DNA of 64,000 nt from Rhipidocladum racemiflorum (lineage: Eukaryota; Streptophyta; Magnoliopsida; Poales; Poaceae): the NCBI GenBank assembly GCA_036346355.1, contig CM070572.1:4595001-4659000 (forward strand), read 5' to 3'. Position 1 is the first letter of the stretch, and each line of letters opens with the position of its first letter. The position numbers were made by a program, and so were the translations under genes. The notes under the pieces are model-generated. The model was not told the origin of the DNA. It saw only the letters and a program-made list of their open reading frames with translations, and searched no databases. Shown here in pieces: positions 36,801 to 48,104 of this stretch.

Positions 36801-37219
36801 AGTTTTTTTGATCTGAGCATTGGATATAATTTTGAATCTGTTGCTCGTTTTTGGCTTAGTAATAAGAAAAATGACGCTTTAAATACCATTTGTGCAGTTG
36901 CCTTATGGAGTTTATGGAATATTAGAAATAACATGATTTTTCTATCTCAGAGCTGGTCAAGTGTCAAAACCATCTGGAGAAAGATGCTCATATTTTTAAG
37001 AGATTGGAACCCGCTATTCAAGAAGGAGATGATGCCACATGTGAATATGTTTTGCAGAATGTTAGAGGAAAAATTGCATGCACCATTGGCACTGTGCCTG
37101 GGAGTAGGTTGATTAAAAGTGACAACGTGGATGTGGAAGGAACTAAGTCTGATGAAATCCCTGAAGAACTGACTCTACTCTCTGCATACCTGAAGGATTT
37201 GAAGGATTTGATAGGATGA
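33839..37219 (+). pseudogene. LINE ORF2 (endonuclease-reverse transcriptase), dead
   Basis: In order: the endonuclease C-terminal half (SVYGSPYEEGKQAFIFELHE, MLEGDFNLATSHND, SDHTPILWDSG), a linker, and RT (RNTKYFHAVANQRRRKSM, SDGAPGSDGIPFFFYQ, RPISLLNCSYKIITKVLTNR, KGLRQGDPLSPF, the catalytic LQYADDTLLFI near 35630). It ends with a zinc-knuckle-like CSFCDEIESVNHLFFEC near 36720. Five in-frame stops occur at 33924, 34488, 35349, 36311 and 36786. Each sits where the family has tryptophan, TGG having become TAG or TGA. There is also a 1-nt deletion near 35520 and a deletion near 36715. Family role: target-primed reverse transcription. Confidence 0.88.
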
Positions 37220-37235
37220 CTTGTTTTGTTTCTAA

Positions 37236-38201
37236 CAGCATCTCCAGCAAGGGCCCCTAAAACAGGGTCCCTATTTTGAATTAAGGGACACCCCCTATTT
37301 TTTGGGGGCCTGTTTTCAGAGCACTAGTTTGCAACAGCCCCTAAATCTCAGCCCCTATTTTACTTTTTCTCCTATTTTGACATATCCGCTATGTATATTC
37401 TTCATTTGACACCACTAAAATTCAATCAAAAATATTTGCAATACATAAAACATAAGCATATTAACATTTACAATTTAAAAACATGATATTTCAAATTTAA
37501 ATTTAAAATTTTCAAAATATGATAAATAGATAAATAGAAACACTGAACAATGAATCAAACTACGAAACGCTGTGAATTGCCCACAAATGCTCAATAAGAT
37601 CATCTCGAAGCTTCTCATATATTTCTCTGTCTTCAATAATAGGGGATATACTCGTGTCCCTAGGAATTGAGGCTGAGGAGGCAAATTTAGGGGCCTCCTA
37701 ATTTTAGGGGCTTGAGTTGGGGCTCCCTAGGAATTGGGGCTGAGGAGGCAAATTTAGGCCGTGTTTGTTTAGGTTTCTGCTTAGGCTTATTTGGCTTCTA
37801 GGCCTTCATAAGTCACAAGCCAAAACAAACAGTAATTTTTCAGCTAGCTGAAGAGGAGAAGCTCCAGCCCAATTTGCACTACACGAGAGAAGCAAGGAAA
37901 ACGATGCTTCTCAGTGGCCGAGCTTCAAATTCCCACTTCCTGGTACCCTTGCAACTTGATCTTATTTACAAAAATTGCCATCCCCTTCGTCAAGTCTCTT
38001 CCACTCCAAATTTCCACTCCAAAGAGCTAGCTTCTTCCAGCTCCAGCAGCTTCTCCTCCAGCACCAGCCTAAACAAACACAGCCTTAGGGGCCTTCTAAT
38101 TTTAGGGGCTTGAGTTGGGGTCCTGCTTGATCTGTTTTTTTTTACTACACTCTCTATTTTAAGGTTTAGGGGCTGGTTTAGGGGCTTTGCTGGAGATGCT
38201 C
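37236..38201. mobile_element. Harbinger-type MITE inserted in the LINE 3' UTR
   Basis: The inverted ends are agcatctccagcaagggcc and, inverted, agcatctccagcaaagccc. TAA flanks lie at 37233-37235 and 38202-38204. Internally it repeats a motif around aaatttaggggcct and ttgagttgggg. It is interrupted by the Tourist element at 37757-38084, so its own length is about 635 bp. Confidence 0.85.
37757..38084. mobile_element. Tourist-like MITE nested inside the 37236-38201 MITE
   Basis: 328 bp with inverted ends ggccgtgtttgtttagg and cctaaacaaacacagcc (one mismatch) and TTA duplications at 37754-37756 and 38085-38087. It is the innermost layer of a three-level nest. Confidence 0.92.
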
Positions 38202-38355
38202 TAATGATCTTGTTGAATACTGTTATGGAACGTTTGCTGTTTTGATCGCCGTTTTGGACATTGATCAAACTATGTAAGATATACTGGTTTCAAAATATGA
38301 AACTGGGGCACCTGTATGCTGCGCTTTTTCTAAAAAAGCTTTGATTTTTTTTTCC

Positions 38356-38768
38356 CAAATAACACACGTACACTCACGTGACTCACGTCTACCGATGAGG
38401 TAAAAATCATCTAGACTACCTCCACACACTACTTGTCGCCAGACAGGAAGCTCGGGGCGTCCGGCCAGGCCAATTCGTCTCAGACAGCCGTCCCTTCTTG
38501 GTCAAAAAATCCAACGCAGCAATCAGCATGGTTGAATAGATGACAAGTGACGGCGGACGTACGTACGAGGAGCCGCAACGCGACTGATCGCGCGAGCAAC
38601 ACAAAACTTCCTGGCGCGCCGCGCGCGCGACCGGCCGAATCATTCAACCGTCCTAGTCACATGATCACATCCACAAGGCTCGGCCACTACTGCACTAGTA
38701 CAGGTGTTTTGCATGCAGCGATGGAAAATTCCCTTGCTTCCAAACCGAGCGATAGGCGAGACAACCAC
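38356..38768. other. Stretch without supported gene
   Basis: Mixed composition with a cgcgcgcg patch near 38620. Open frames on both strands show no recognisable domain. Confidence 0.4.
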
Positions 38769-39015
38769 GGATTTTTTTTTAAAATAATAATATATTTTTT
38801 AAAATAATTTACAGAAATAATATGCCAAATAAAAAAATTACAAAACTACCTACTTGTCGCCATTTCAATTGGACGGTTACAGAGGTTGTCGCCAACGGTT
38901 GCAGCTCCCTGTCGCCAATTCAAACGACGACGGTGGGTATTTTTGCGAGTTTTATATTTGGAATATTATTTTTGTAAATTTTTTTAAAAAAGATATTATT
39001 TTAAAAAATAATTCA
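38769..39015. mobile_element. Foldback MITE, probably Mutator type
   Basis: The arms at about 38769-38850 and 38932-39015 are imperfect reverse complements, AT-rich and about 75 bp long. They enclose a loop with tgtcgcca repeats. The flanks gacaaccac (38760-38768) and gacaacgac (39016-39024) look like a 9-bp target duplication with one mismatch. Confidence 0.65.
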
Positions 39016-39559
39016 GACAACGACGACTCGAGCTACGCGCGCTGCAGCAACTCGATCAAAATCGGAATCGTACGTTGGAGTGCTAGTAAATACTAGCTCC
39101 GTTGCTAAACATACTAGCTCGCAAGGTCTTACTAGATGTGTGGCCGTGGCGCACATTGCGCCAGCCGTAATGTGTCTATACATCAATAGAATAATTATCA
39201 AGGTTTTTCCAATAATTTTAAAAATTTTTGGAGGCTTTCTACAAAAAAACTTGCGAAAAAATATTTTTTGGGTGTCTTTCCAGAGAAAAGGGATCTATAT
39301 ATAATTTTTTAAATTTTTAGAAGTCCCCCCCCCCTCGGTTTTTTGGGTCTCCTTGGGAAGAGGGATCGGTGCGTAATATTCAAAAAAATTTAGAGCCTTT
39401 TTCAATAAAGGGCAAAATGTGGGGTTTTTTTTGGATCTTTACATAATTTTTCAAAAAGAGGCAAAATGATGCATCAGATATTCAGATCTTTTCTGGCCCT
39501 ATTCTCAGGTGCTAACTGAATACTCAGTACTCACCCTATCCTAATCTTTACTGTGACAG

Positions 39560-40440
39560 ATCTCTTTTTTAGGGGCACGTTTAAATACCTCAACAATTAC
39601 CCAAAAAGATTAGCTGTTAGAAACCAAGTGTAAATTGCCAGACAAAAAGACGACCAACTCTTTTTAGCAAATACAAGGCCTAACGGCCAAATTTTTACAA
39701 AAAGACGCAACGGGCCCTAAATAGAGATCACATTACAAAAGTACCACATAGGCAAGGCCTGAGCAAAAGAATAAGTCGCACGGAAAGACCGAAATACTAT
39801 ATGCAAGGATTCTCGAGGATTGACACAAGGTTTTAAGTATTATGGATGCAATTTTATTTGCAAGCTCAGTTACATTTAAAACACAAACCATAAAATAACA
39901 ATAACGGGGGGTTCACAAAATTATAACAACATACCATATTCTAAAATACAAAAGACTATTTGAGCAAGGTTTCGGGAGACACCCCAGTTCAAATTACTTG
40001 AGCGGCGGGGGTTGACAGGCGTGGTCGGACGGGGGCGGTGGCTGGCTGGCGGGGCTCAGGGGGGAGGCTAACGGGTGGGGCAAGGGGAGGCGCGCAGCGC
40101 CAGGAAAGAGAGGGGGGAGGGGGGGGCTCATTGCGGCGGGTTGAGGGAGGGCCGAGGAGAAACGGGGGAACATGGGCTTTTATAGTTGGCATGCGGGGAG
40201 AGAGAGAGGAGGCCGGGGACGGCAGTGCGCGGCGCAGGCGGGCGCGGACGCAAGGCGCCGAAGGCGGGGGAGGTGGCGGTTGGATGGAGCTGGGCAGGGG
40301 AAGCGGGCCGGAGAGCTAGGCCGGAGGAAGCGGGCCAGAAGAAGGCCCAAAAGCAAAAAGAGCCCAAAAACTAAAATAAAATTCAAATAAAAATCCAAAT
40401 AAAATTTAAATAAACACCAAACAAATCTATTTTAAAATTT
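39560..40440 (-). mobile_element. Gypsy LTR remnant, related to the right-edge LTR
   Basis: Similar blocks occur here and at about 62930-63330 in the same order and orientation: ataaggcctaacggcc, acaggcaaggcctgagca and tggatgcaattttattt. A G-rich segment (39990-40330) and an aaataaaattcaaataaa tail follow. I found no LTR termini or target duplication, so this is a fragment. The large open frames in the G-rich part are composition artefacts. Confidence 0.55.
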
Positions 40441-40721
40441 TGAGACTATTTCATTTACTTCAAGGTTCACAGTATTACTCCATCTAGATCAACCTTAATT
40501 ACGTAGTAAAAAAATTTCAAACTGACCATTACATTCTCGTACCAATGCATTGTGCTACCCGTACCCCTACTCTCTCTCTCTTCTTTCTTATTTGACGTTT
40601 TTGACTAATTACAGTTTTCCAGATGTGACTTTGACTAACCTTTTTATTTGGTTATATTTGTCCACGATCCACCCTATGCACAAACCAAGAAATCACTAAA
40701 TTTAGGAAGTGTGCGTGTGCG

Positions 40722-40726
<5 letters not shown>

Positions 40727-40772
<46 letters not shown>
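40727..40772. repeat. (GT)n-(AT)n microsatellite
   Basis: A short gtgtgcgcgtgtgtgt block leads into about 42 bp of AT. Confidence 0.97.
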
Positions 40773-40773
<1 letters not shown>

Positions 40774-41314
40774 GGCATTCCACAAGTTCTTAACCTATTC
40801 TAAAGCATTTAAATAGGGGCAGAGAGAGTAAAAAAAATAAGAAAACTACACTCTATATTCTCTCGATGAACAAATATATTAAAACATATACCTCCAACGC
40901 TATAGATAGATATAACGAAACAGACAAAGTAGTAATTACTATAACTTCATATTAATATAAATTATAATATTATGAAAATATTTTTAACGATAAATCAAAT
41001 AATATAGCCTTTATATAGCAAAAGTAGATAGTTTTTAAACATATTAATGGTTAAACACTATTTTTTAAAAAAAATTAGGCCAACAGGTCTCACATTCACT
41101 TAAAGAGGGAAGTGAGCACTTAGGTGAATCCGACAATTCGAACCCGGACGGGGAGGGGACAACGCTCATAGTTAAACACTACGAAGTTTACTAACTAGCC
41201 GAAGTTTGGCGTCACAGACTCGCTTCAAATAAAAATAACCGATGTAGTAGAAGTCTAGCTAGTATTGCTTACTAGCTGAATCCTGGTAAACAATGTTCTT
41301 TTAGGGTTCTTTTA

Positions 41315-41544
41315 GGGTGTTTGGTTATCTGTACCAAGCGGTACATATATAAGATGGTTCAAGAAAAAAGCTATCCATATATTTGTTTGTTTAAACGAAA
41401 CTATCTCATCCTGCACCAAGTGATACAAATTTGAGGAATATTTCCTCTAGATGCTAAACTATTTCATTCACCTAAAATAATGGAATCAAATGATACAGAA
41501 CCATCCCATCCCATTCAACTTCTTCCCATTAACCAAATACACCC
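41315..41544. mobile_element. MITE-like element with gggtgtttggtt ends
   Basis: It starts gggtgtttggtt and ends aaccaaatacaccc, an inverted pair. Internal sequence (agatggttcaagaaaaaa, catcctg.accaagtgata) recurs at about 24040-24155, which lacks clear ends. No target duplication could be assigned. Confidence 0.6.
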
Positions 41545-43940
41545 AGGTAAGCAATTGGACTAAACAGGACCAACTGAATGTGATCAGTAGGCAAAATTGT
41601 GGGCCTTCAAAAGCAAATATCGAACTTTGAGTTGTTCACTTGGACTAGCCAGCTCACGGTCATATTAGACGAATGGATTGAAATCACTTCACCTGTTTGA
41701 ATAGACATTATGGTGAGATCACATTTTTCACAATGGTTATAGTCTAATTAAATTCACACAAAAGAAAGAGACGTGAAAAATAACTTGTCTATCCTCATTT
41801 AATCCATCCTCTTTGTGATGAATGAAGGGTAGTTGAACAGATTAGTAGCTAAATAGATGGATGCATTGATGAAGGGTATAAAGGTCATGTTATATTTAAA
41901 ATTGCATTAAAATATGAGAACTATAATCATTTTGATAAAAATTTTGAATGCTAAAATGTAACCTTGTGAAACGGAGGTAGCACTATTATTACACCTGGCG
42001 CGTGCAGACGTGCAGTGCAGAGCGCAGTGTTGGAAAGTCAGCAGAGACTATGCCTTTTGACCACCGGTTCATTACGACTTGTGGACGGCAACTCAAAAGC
42101 AGTTGCAACACGGTATCCAAGGGCCCCAAGGACAAGAAGCTGTTGGATTATGGACCCACTGCACGCGACGAGCGATCAGTGGACAATGGTTTCCTTCGCG
42201 TTTTTCGAGGAGAGATTTGATTATATCCCAAAGAATTAATGTATATTCGATAATTTATTATGCTATATTTCACTGATATGTGATCTCCAAATCTAAATGT
42301 CAGTAAAATATAGTTAGATAAATTATTAAACACGTATCAATTTTGTGGCATATAATTAATTATTCGTTTTTGAGAGCGATGAGTGATGCTTGTTGCCTGA
42401 CACTCTTTAACTGGCTGGGAATAAGAACGGGCAGATCATTCCGAAATCGATGCATGTGTGAATGACGGTGATGATATCCACTAGGGATCCCACCACCTGG
42501 ATTTCTTTAAGACAAACCCTCGGATGGGCACATTGCTGATCGTTCCGTATATCTACATTAATTTGGGGATTGATAAATCATGTATCTGCGTCCAAGCACC
42601 TCAAAATCTATTCAGCCCAACTCTTATCGAGTGGTTTAATAATGTTTTTGCATGACAAAGTTAGCATGCGGGGTAAACGAGTTGAGCTCAAACACTCTAA
42701 CCTCCCAAACTTGAGTTTGGTGAAAGCTCGAGCAAGCTTGAATTAAAGATCCAAGCCTGGACCTAGAGTCGAGCTTGGATTAGCCAAATTCAAGTATGCT
42801 CGATCTCGGTTAGAGTAAGTTTGGTAATAGTTAACAATTCAATATGTATTAATTTTCAACAATAAGAAAAACTCAAGCTCAGCTCAAGTAAACTCAGTAA
42901 GAGTTAACTGTAGTATCCTCATCCAAAATCTGCTCAATGCCTAGCCCACTTATGAGGCATACCTGTGTATACATAGTACATCGCTTATATTTTCATCATC
43001 GCTTCGTGTAAAATGATTCACTCGGACGTGCTATGTTTGGACCCAACATGCATTATATATTATTACATCTTTAGGAAAGCAATGTGGGCACAATCACATC
43101 ATCGCTCCACATGACCACATGTGCCTTCATATTAACAGTCCATACTTGTTTACACTTTGCACAAAATATTTGCTACTCTTCTATGTCATAAAAGTAGAAA
43201 AAGGAACTAGTCTATGTTACTAATACTAGTACATGTACCATTTAAAAAAAACACATATTTCTGTATTGAAGAACTATATTGTTACATACTTGAATTTGTT
43301 CGGGTGTTCACTATTGTACTTGGCGTGTGATATAGTGCATCGATCGGTTCTGTTTTGACCAATATTTGTCTTGCTATAAAACACACGGAAACAAAGATGA
43401 TCAAAAGAGCCAGAGACAAGAATTTAAAGTGAAAATACACTTGTATGGATGAGGAATCGTTTACTACTTTACATGTTTTATATGCCAATAAATTCATATT
43501 TTTCAACTAGCTACAATGTTGACATGCGGTTGTTACATATACATTACACTTAAAATAGCTAAGAGTATTATAGACATCACACTTTAAAGTTACCAGCTAG
43601 TTATTCCAAAAACCAGATACAAAACAACTTAGCTTTTAAAGATTTAGCTTTTTCAAGAATCAATTTTTCTATGATCAGAATCTAAAATCAACTTTTTTTT
43701 AGAGAACCCACGGCAAAAATAAACTTACCTTAATAAACCTATGTTCAAAGCGACTGTGACTGGAGTAGGATGTACGAAGTTGTCATGTTGAAACTGTGGT
43801 GTTAATTAGTACGGTGAAACGAATATTTTTTTCCATTTGTATGCGACATATGAATGCTTATATAGTCGTTGTCAATTCGTAGACAACATGTGCACGTTGC
43901 CGTTCGACGCGCCATCTCAAGTCAACGCGTCGCGCGCGGC
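41545..43940. other. 2.4-kb AT-rich upstream region of the ERF gene, no supported gene
   Basis: Only short frames occur. 42660-42910 has degenerate gctcgag/ctcaagct oligomers reminiscent of the ends of the 30128 hAT-like element and may be its relic. The 43200-43800 part is AT-rich promoter-like sequence. No further element ends were identified. Confidence 0.4.
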
Positions 43941-43944
43941 GAAG

Positions 43945-43953
43945 TATAAGTAG
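43945..43953 (+). promoter_or_regulatory. Probable TATA box of the ERF gene
   Basis: tataagtag lies about 60-70 bp upstream of the ATG, in a GC-rich context. This predicts a short 5' UTR. Confidence 0.5.
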
Positions 43954-44014
43954 CCGCGCGACCACCCCGCCACGATGATCAGCATGCAGTGCACCAACGA
44001 AACAACGCAGCGGC

Positions 44015-44686
44015 ATGTCGTCGTTGTCGCCGCCGAGTGGTACGGCGTCGCCGGAGATGGAGGGCGGCAGTGGTGATGCTAGGGGGAGCAAGAAGTACAA
44101 GGGCGTGCGGCGGCGCAAGTGGGGCAAGTGGGTGTCGGAGATCCGCCTGCCCAACAGCCGCGAGCGCATCTGGCTCGGTTCCTACGACGCCCCCGAGAAG
44201 GCCGCGCGCGCCTTCGACGCCGCCTTCGTCAGCCTCCGCGGCCACGGCGCCGCCGGCGCGGGCCTCAACTTCCCGGACTCTCCGCCGCCCTGCTCCGGCC
44301 GCAGCAGCGACCCGCAGGAGGTGCAGGTGGCCGCGCTCTCCCACGCGAACCGCGCCCCCGTCCCGGCCCAGGACGCGGCCGCGGCGCTCATCGACGTAGA
44401 CTCGCCGGCCACGCGGTCGGAGGAGTACGTGACGCACCACATGGACGTCGACGCTTTTGGCAGCAGTGAGGTGGTGGCGCCGGCCGTGAGCGCCGACGGC
44501 AGCATCGACTGGCTCCCGGTCATGGCGCACCCGCCGCCGCTCTTCTCGCCGACCGGCTGGTGCAGCAATTCGTACGACTTCTTGCAGCTACCGCCGCCGC
44601 CGGGCGACGAGGACATGGAGGAGAGTAGCCATGGTGCAAGCGCTTCTCTTTGGAGCTTTGACTCGAGAGACTCGTGCTTCAGGTAG
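44015..44686 (+). CDS. AP2/ERF transcription factor (DREB-like, ERF016/017 type)
   Basis: A single open frame of 223 codons with no visible intron. One AP2 domain lies at about residues 28-86: YKGVRRRKWGKWVSEIR, then RIWLGSYDAPEKAARAFDAA and LNFPD. The WVSEIRLPNSRERIWLGSYD pattern is that of the ERF016-018 branch of the DREB group. Family knowledge: such proteins are nuclear, bind GCC or DRE-like boxes and often act in stress or defence. The basic RRRKWGK may aid nuclear import. The C-terminal part is Pro/Ser/acidic-rich (PPPPGDEDMEE), a plausible activation region, and I see no EAR motif. The start was chosen because a TATA-like box lies 60-70 bp upstream and the ATG leads straight into the domain. 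Very GC-rich compared with its AT-rich surroundings, as is usual for grass intronless genes. It appears intact. Confidence 0.93.
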   Translation: MSSLSPPSGTASPEMEGGSGDARGSKKYKGVRRRKWGKWVSEIRLPNSRERIWLGSYDAPEKAARAFDAAFVSLRGHGAAGAGLNFPDSPPPCSGRSSDPQEVQVAALSHANRAPVPAQDAAAALIDVDSPATRSEEYVTHHMDVDAFGSSEVVAPAVSADGSIDWLPVMAHPPPLFSPTGWCSNSYDFLQLPPPPGDEDMEESSHGASASLWSFDSRDSCFR

Positions 44687-45110
44687 TAGGACTGTGGCCA
44701 TGGTGCAAGCACTTCACATGGATATGCTGCTAATGCTATTGCTACCCGGCCATGAGAGAGTCGTACAAATTAACTACAAGGCGTCTCATTTCTTCAGGTG
44801 CATTGTTACGAGTATTACAAGTGCAGTGCTACGATTACGAACTTTTTTTTTCCTTTTTAGAACTATACTGAATGTTATATAAGAGGCAGGTGTTGTAGAG
44901 AAGCTGTACTTAATTTGATGTATACGAACTGAGCGCGTACGGATGCAAAGAGGGATTACGCACATGTCTATTTCATATTTTCATGTGCAAACGCTTTGGT
45001 AAAAGCTTACATATACCACTCGTGCGTATTCATCGGCAACTTGCCAATTGCCATACAGACAGAAGCACATCATTTTCAAGCATATGCCATCTATAGCAAG
45101 ACCGAACATA

Positions 45111-45371
45111 TCTCTACTATTCTAAAGCACCACTTGGTGGCAGTGGTCCATTCTACACGTCATTAATTGCCCTGTTTAATTGCTCTACTTAATTGCCCTG
45201 CTTAATTGCCCTACTCAAGAAACGAAACGTTGCTTTAATTAGCCAGCTTTCACAAGAAACGAAGCGTTAAAGATAGATGTTTGATCTTGTAAAATAATTT
45301 TTTTTATTTTTTAATCTTTATTTTTCGTTATCAATTTTGTTTTTCGTAGCAAGGCACGGGCATGTAGCTAG
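45111..45371 (+). mobile_element. Short non-autonomous Helitron
   Basis: It starts TCTCTACTATTC after an A at 45110 and ends gcacgggcatgtagCTAG before T at 45372. These are the 5' TC and 3' CTRR ends inserted between A and T. Internal taattgccct repeats occur three to four times near 45170-45215. It has no coding capacity. Confidence 0.7.
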
Positions 45372-45884
45372 TAATAATCAATGGTTGCTAAAGAAAACAT
45401 CCAGATAAAACTTATCAAAACCCATAATTCAATTCTGTGGCTTGATACCACTGTCTAGCTATCCTGGGTTTGATTCTCTGTCTTGCAGTACTATCCAAGC
45501 AAAAGTAGAGAAGACATCACTAGAGCCTTTTGTCTATCTTTGGTAGCGTATCAATTTTTGGTGGGCCTGAGTGAGAAATTGAGTGTAAAGGGTTTTCTCG
45601 TTATTTGATACAAGATTTGATCAGAATTCACAAAACGATACAATGCTTTCGTGTATTTACAAAAAAAATCCACTTATATCTGGAATTTGAAATTCCGATT
45701 ATGCATACCCGGAATTTCAAATTCCGGTGATGGCGTATTCGGTTCGCCAACTCTAGGGTATTATGTATTTTGCCTCATACCTAGTTTTTGAAAAACTGGT
45801 GAAAGGACCGGAGATGTCGCCTAGAGGGAGGGTGAATAGGCGGATTAAAAAAAAAAGCAGCGGAATTAAACTAGGCCGAGCAGG

Positions 45885-46885
45885 TCAATCCAGAGTCTCC
45901 GGGTATTTTATCCGGATACTCTGGCTTGTCCGGAGTGTCCGGTATTTTATCCGGATACTCCGGGTTAGGCGGCTCGGGAACGAAACTACAACTACTCTAT
46001 TTAGCACAAGATACTTCAATAAATAGATAGCAAGAACAACCTAGATCAAAAGCTAGTGCGGATTTAAATTAAAGCGTTGCAACAAGCTAGATCTAAGCTC
46101 TACAAAGACAAATCCACACAAGCTAAACTAAGAAGTAAAAGAGAAAGTGGGAGACGCGATTTTTCACCGAAGTTCGGATTCTTGAAGGGAATCCTACGTC
46201 TCCGTTGAGGTGGCTCGGTCGCACTTGAGCCAGGGTCTCTTTCAACCCGCTTTCCTCCCGGTGTTGCACAAATGCACTCGCCGGCTTCACTTCTTGTCTC
46301 TTCCCTTTCGGAGGCGAGCCTCGCCTTTACAAACGACCGGGGCGCACCACAAGCGTCGGTTGCTCCCGATGACTCATAGCTGTCTAGGAGACCTTCAACC
46401 TTCAAGAGTAAAAGCACCACAGGAACTCGCTTGGAGGAAGAACTAGTGCTCAAGGACTTGAATTGAATGCACCTAGCACTTTACTTCTTCCCCACCATAC
46501 CAAATGAGATCAAACAACAAATCAAGAGGTGGGGGAAGTGTGAGCTCTATTGAATGCTTAGAAAGGGTTAGGAATGGCTTGAATGCTGCTATGAATGAGC
46601 TCAATAGAGATTCTAGCCGTTGGAGGGGAGTGGTGGCTTTAAATACTCTTTTGGAAAACTAGCCGTTATTTCCGATTTTGAATTGTCCGAACACTCCGGA
46701 TGATTTAACCCGGACACTCCGGATGGTCCGGACTATCCGGACAAAATGTTCGGATACTCCGGACTCACTGGAATGCGATATTTGGCCGAAGGGGTTAACC
46801 CAGAGAGTCCGGACAAATTGTCCGGATACTCCAGACTGAGTCCGGACACTCCGGACTAAATGTCCGGATACTCCGGGTTGGATGG
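45885..46885. repeat. Clusters of tccggatactccgg oligomers
   Basis: About five copies of the oligomer and variants lie at 45895-45970 and about fifteen at 46680-46885. The sequence ggatactccgggtt.ggc/gatggctcgg is shared by both clusters in the same orientation. The segment between (46090-46620) has no recognised gene. Confidence 0.7.
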
Positions 46886-47214
46886 CTCGGTTGAAATTAT
46901 TGTTTTGGGGAAATACAAGTATTTGAGTGCTAGTTTGTATGCAAGTTTTGACCTTGAGCACATGCACATCCTAAAAACGATTTTTCGTCGTATCCTCTTA
47001 ATAGTACGGCTATCCTTATGACTCAAAATAAAATAGAAATTATAAGTCTTCGTCTTGATGTCTTTTTTTTTTAATTTTAAAGTACGTAGGAGCGTCCAAT
47101 ATCATTCCAAGCTTGATGTGTTCTTGAGATCTGCATTATTCTTAGTTAAAACATTAGATCTCTTTAATTGTATCATCATTAATCACAAAAATAAATTGAT
47201 GGGCCTAGATGCAC

Positions 47215-47535
47215 TTTCAACTGGGCAAGGGTTTTTTTTTTCTTATTTGCATGATTTTGACTAACAAAAACAAACAAACCCCATACCCGGTTTTCAAAAA
47301 CTGGGTATGGGTTTTTTATGCTTATTTGCACTGTTTTGGACTAACCAAAAAAAAATCACACACCCAGTTTAAAACTGGGTATGGATTTTTCTTTTTCTTG
47401 CTTATTTGCACGGTTTTGACTAATTAAAAAAAAACAAAAACCGGGTATGGATTTTTTTATTTTTTATTTTTGCTTATTTGCACGGTTTTGACTAACAAAA
47501 AAACACACACCTGTTTTTTCAAAAGCCGGGTATAG
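47215..47535. repeat. Tandem repeat, period about 65-80 bp, four imperfect copies
   Basis: Each unit contains gggtatgg, a T-run, gcttatttgcac.gttttgactaac, an A-run and acccggttttcaaaa. Copies begin near 47228, 47308, 47383 and 47447. The repeat lies just inside the right arm of the long-TIR element. Confidence 0.75.
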
Positions 47536-48104
47536 GGCAAATATACAATACCCGAGATCTGAACCAAATACGTCATACTCGGAATTTAAAATTTCAGAGT
47601 GGGTTTTTTTTTGTAAATACACGAAAGTGTTGTATCGTTTTGTGAATACGGGTCAAATCTTGTATCAAATACGAAAAATTCCAATGTAAAGTCCTCTTGT
47701 ACACCGATACACGATACAGGATAGAATAGTGGAGCATTCCGAATTACTCCCTCTAATCTTAAAAAGCTAAAGTTTTAGATATCTTACAGCCATTAAACCC
47801 GGGAGAGTTCTCGGCCGGTGGGCACGTCCACGTGTCGCCTGCTGGTTTTGCAAAAAAAAAACCCTCCATTTTTTCAGAATTCCGGATAGGTCCCTGCGAA
47901 TTTACGAATAGGTCCTTTGCGATTTTCTGTGAGAGGAAAAAACTTTTCCCCGGTTTGCATTTAGGTCCCTCGTTCGGCGTTTTGCAGAAAGAGGCTCCCG
48001 TTAAATACAAATCGCAAACGAACCTTTTTTTAATTTTTCAAAATAGCGAACATGTCCAAAATTACAACAAATAGGTCCCAACGCTTTTCGTTCAGGTCCT
48101 TCCT

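Larger units (their letters stand above)
33835..38355 (+). mobile_element. L1-clade LINE, 5'-truncated, with nested MITEs in its 3' UTR
   Basis: ORF2 begins inside the endonuclease domain and is followed by RT and a zf-RVT-like region. The 3' UTR starts after about 37220, is interrupted by a Harbinger-type MITE (37236-38201), and resumes at 38205. It ends in a T-rich tail near 38355. The LINE lacks ORF1 and the start of the endonuclease. No target duplication was identified. Confidence 0.85.
45540..47735. mobile_element. Long-TIR (Mutator-like) element with nested sequence
   Basis: About 45560-45760 and about 47545-47710 are reverse complements at moderate identity. They share tatttgatacaagatttga, cacaaaacgatacaa and the aaattcc-rich segment. 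Between them lies a different sequence (about 45805-47230) with direct tccggatactccgg repeats, probably a second insertion. No 9-bp target duplication was resolved and no transposase is present. Confidence 0.6.

Noticed and set aside
40038..40319. Gly/Arg-rich ORFs on both strands
   Set aside because: They lie in the G-rich part of an LTR remnant. Typical composition artefact.
43979..44530. 183-codon minus-strand ORF
   Set aside because: Antisense shadow of the AP2/ERF coding sequence.
45885..46885. CRISPR-like spaced repeats
   Set aside because: Spacing is irregular, there is no uniform spacer length, and the context is a plant nuclear genome.
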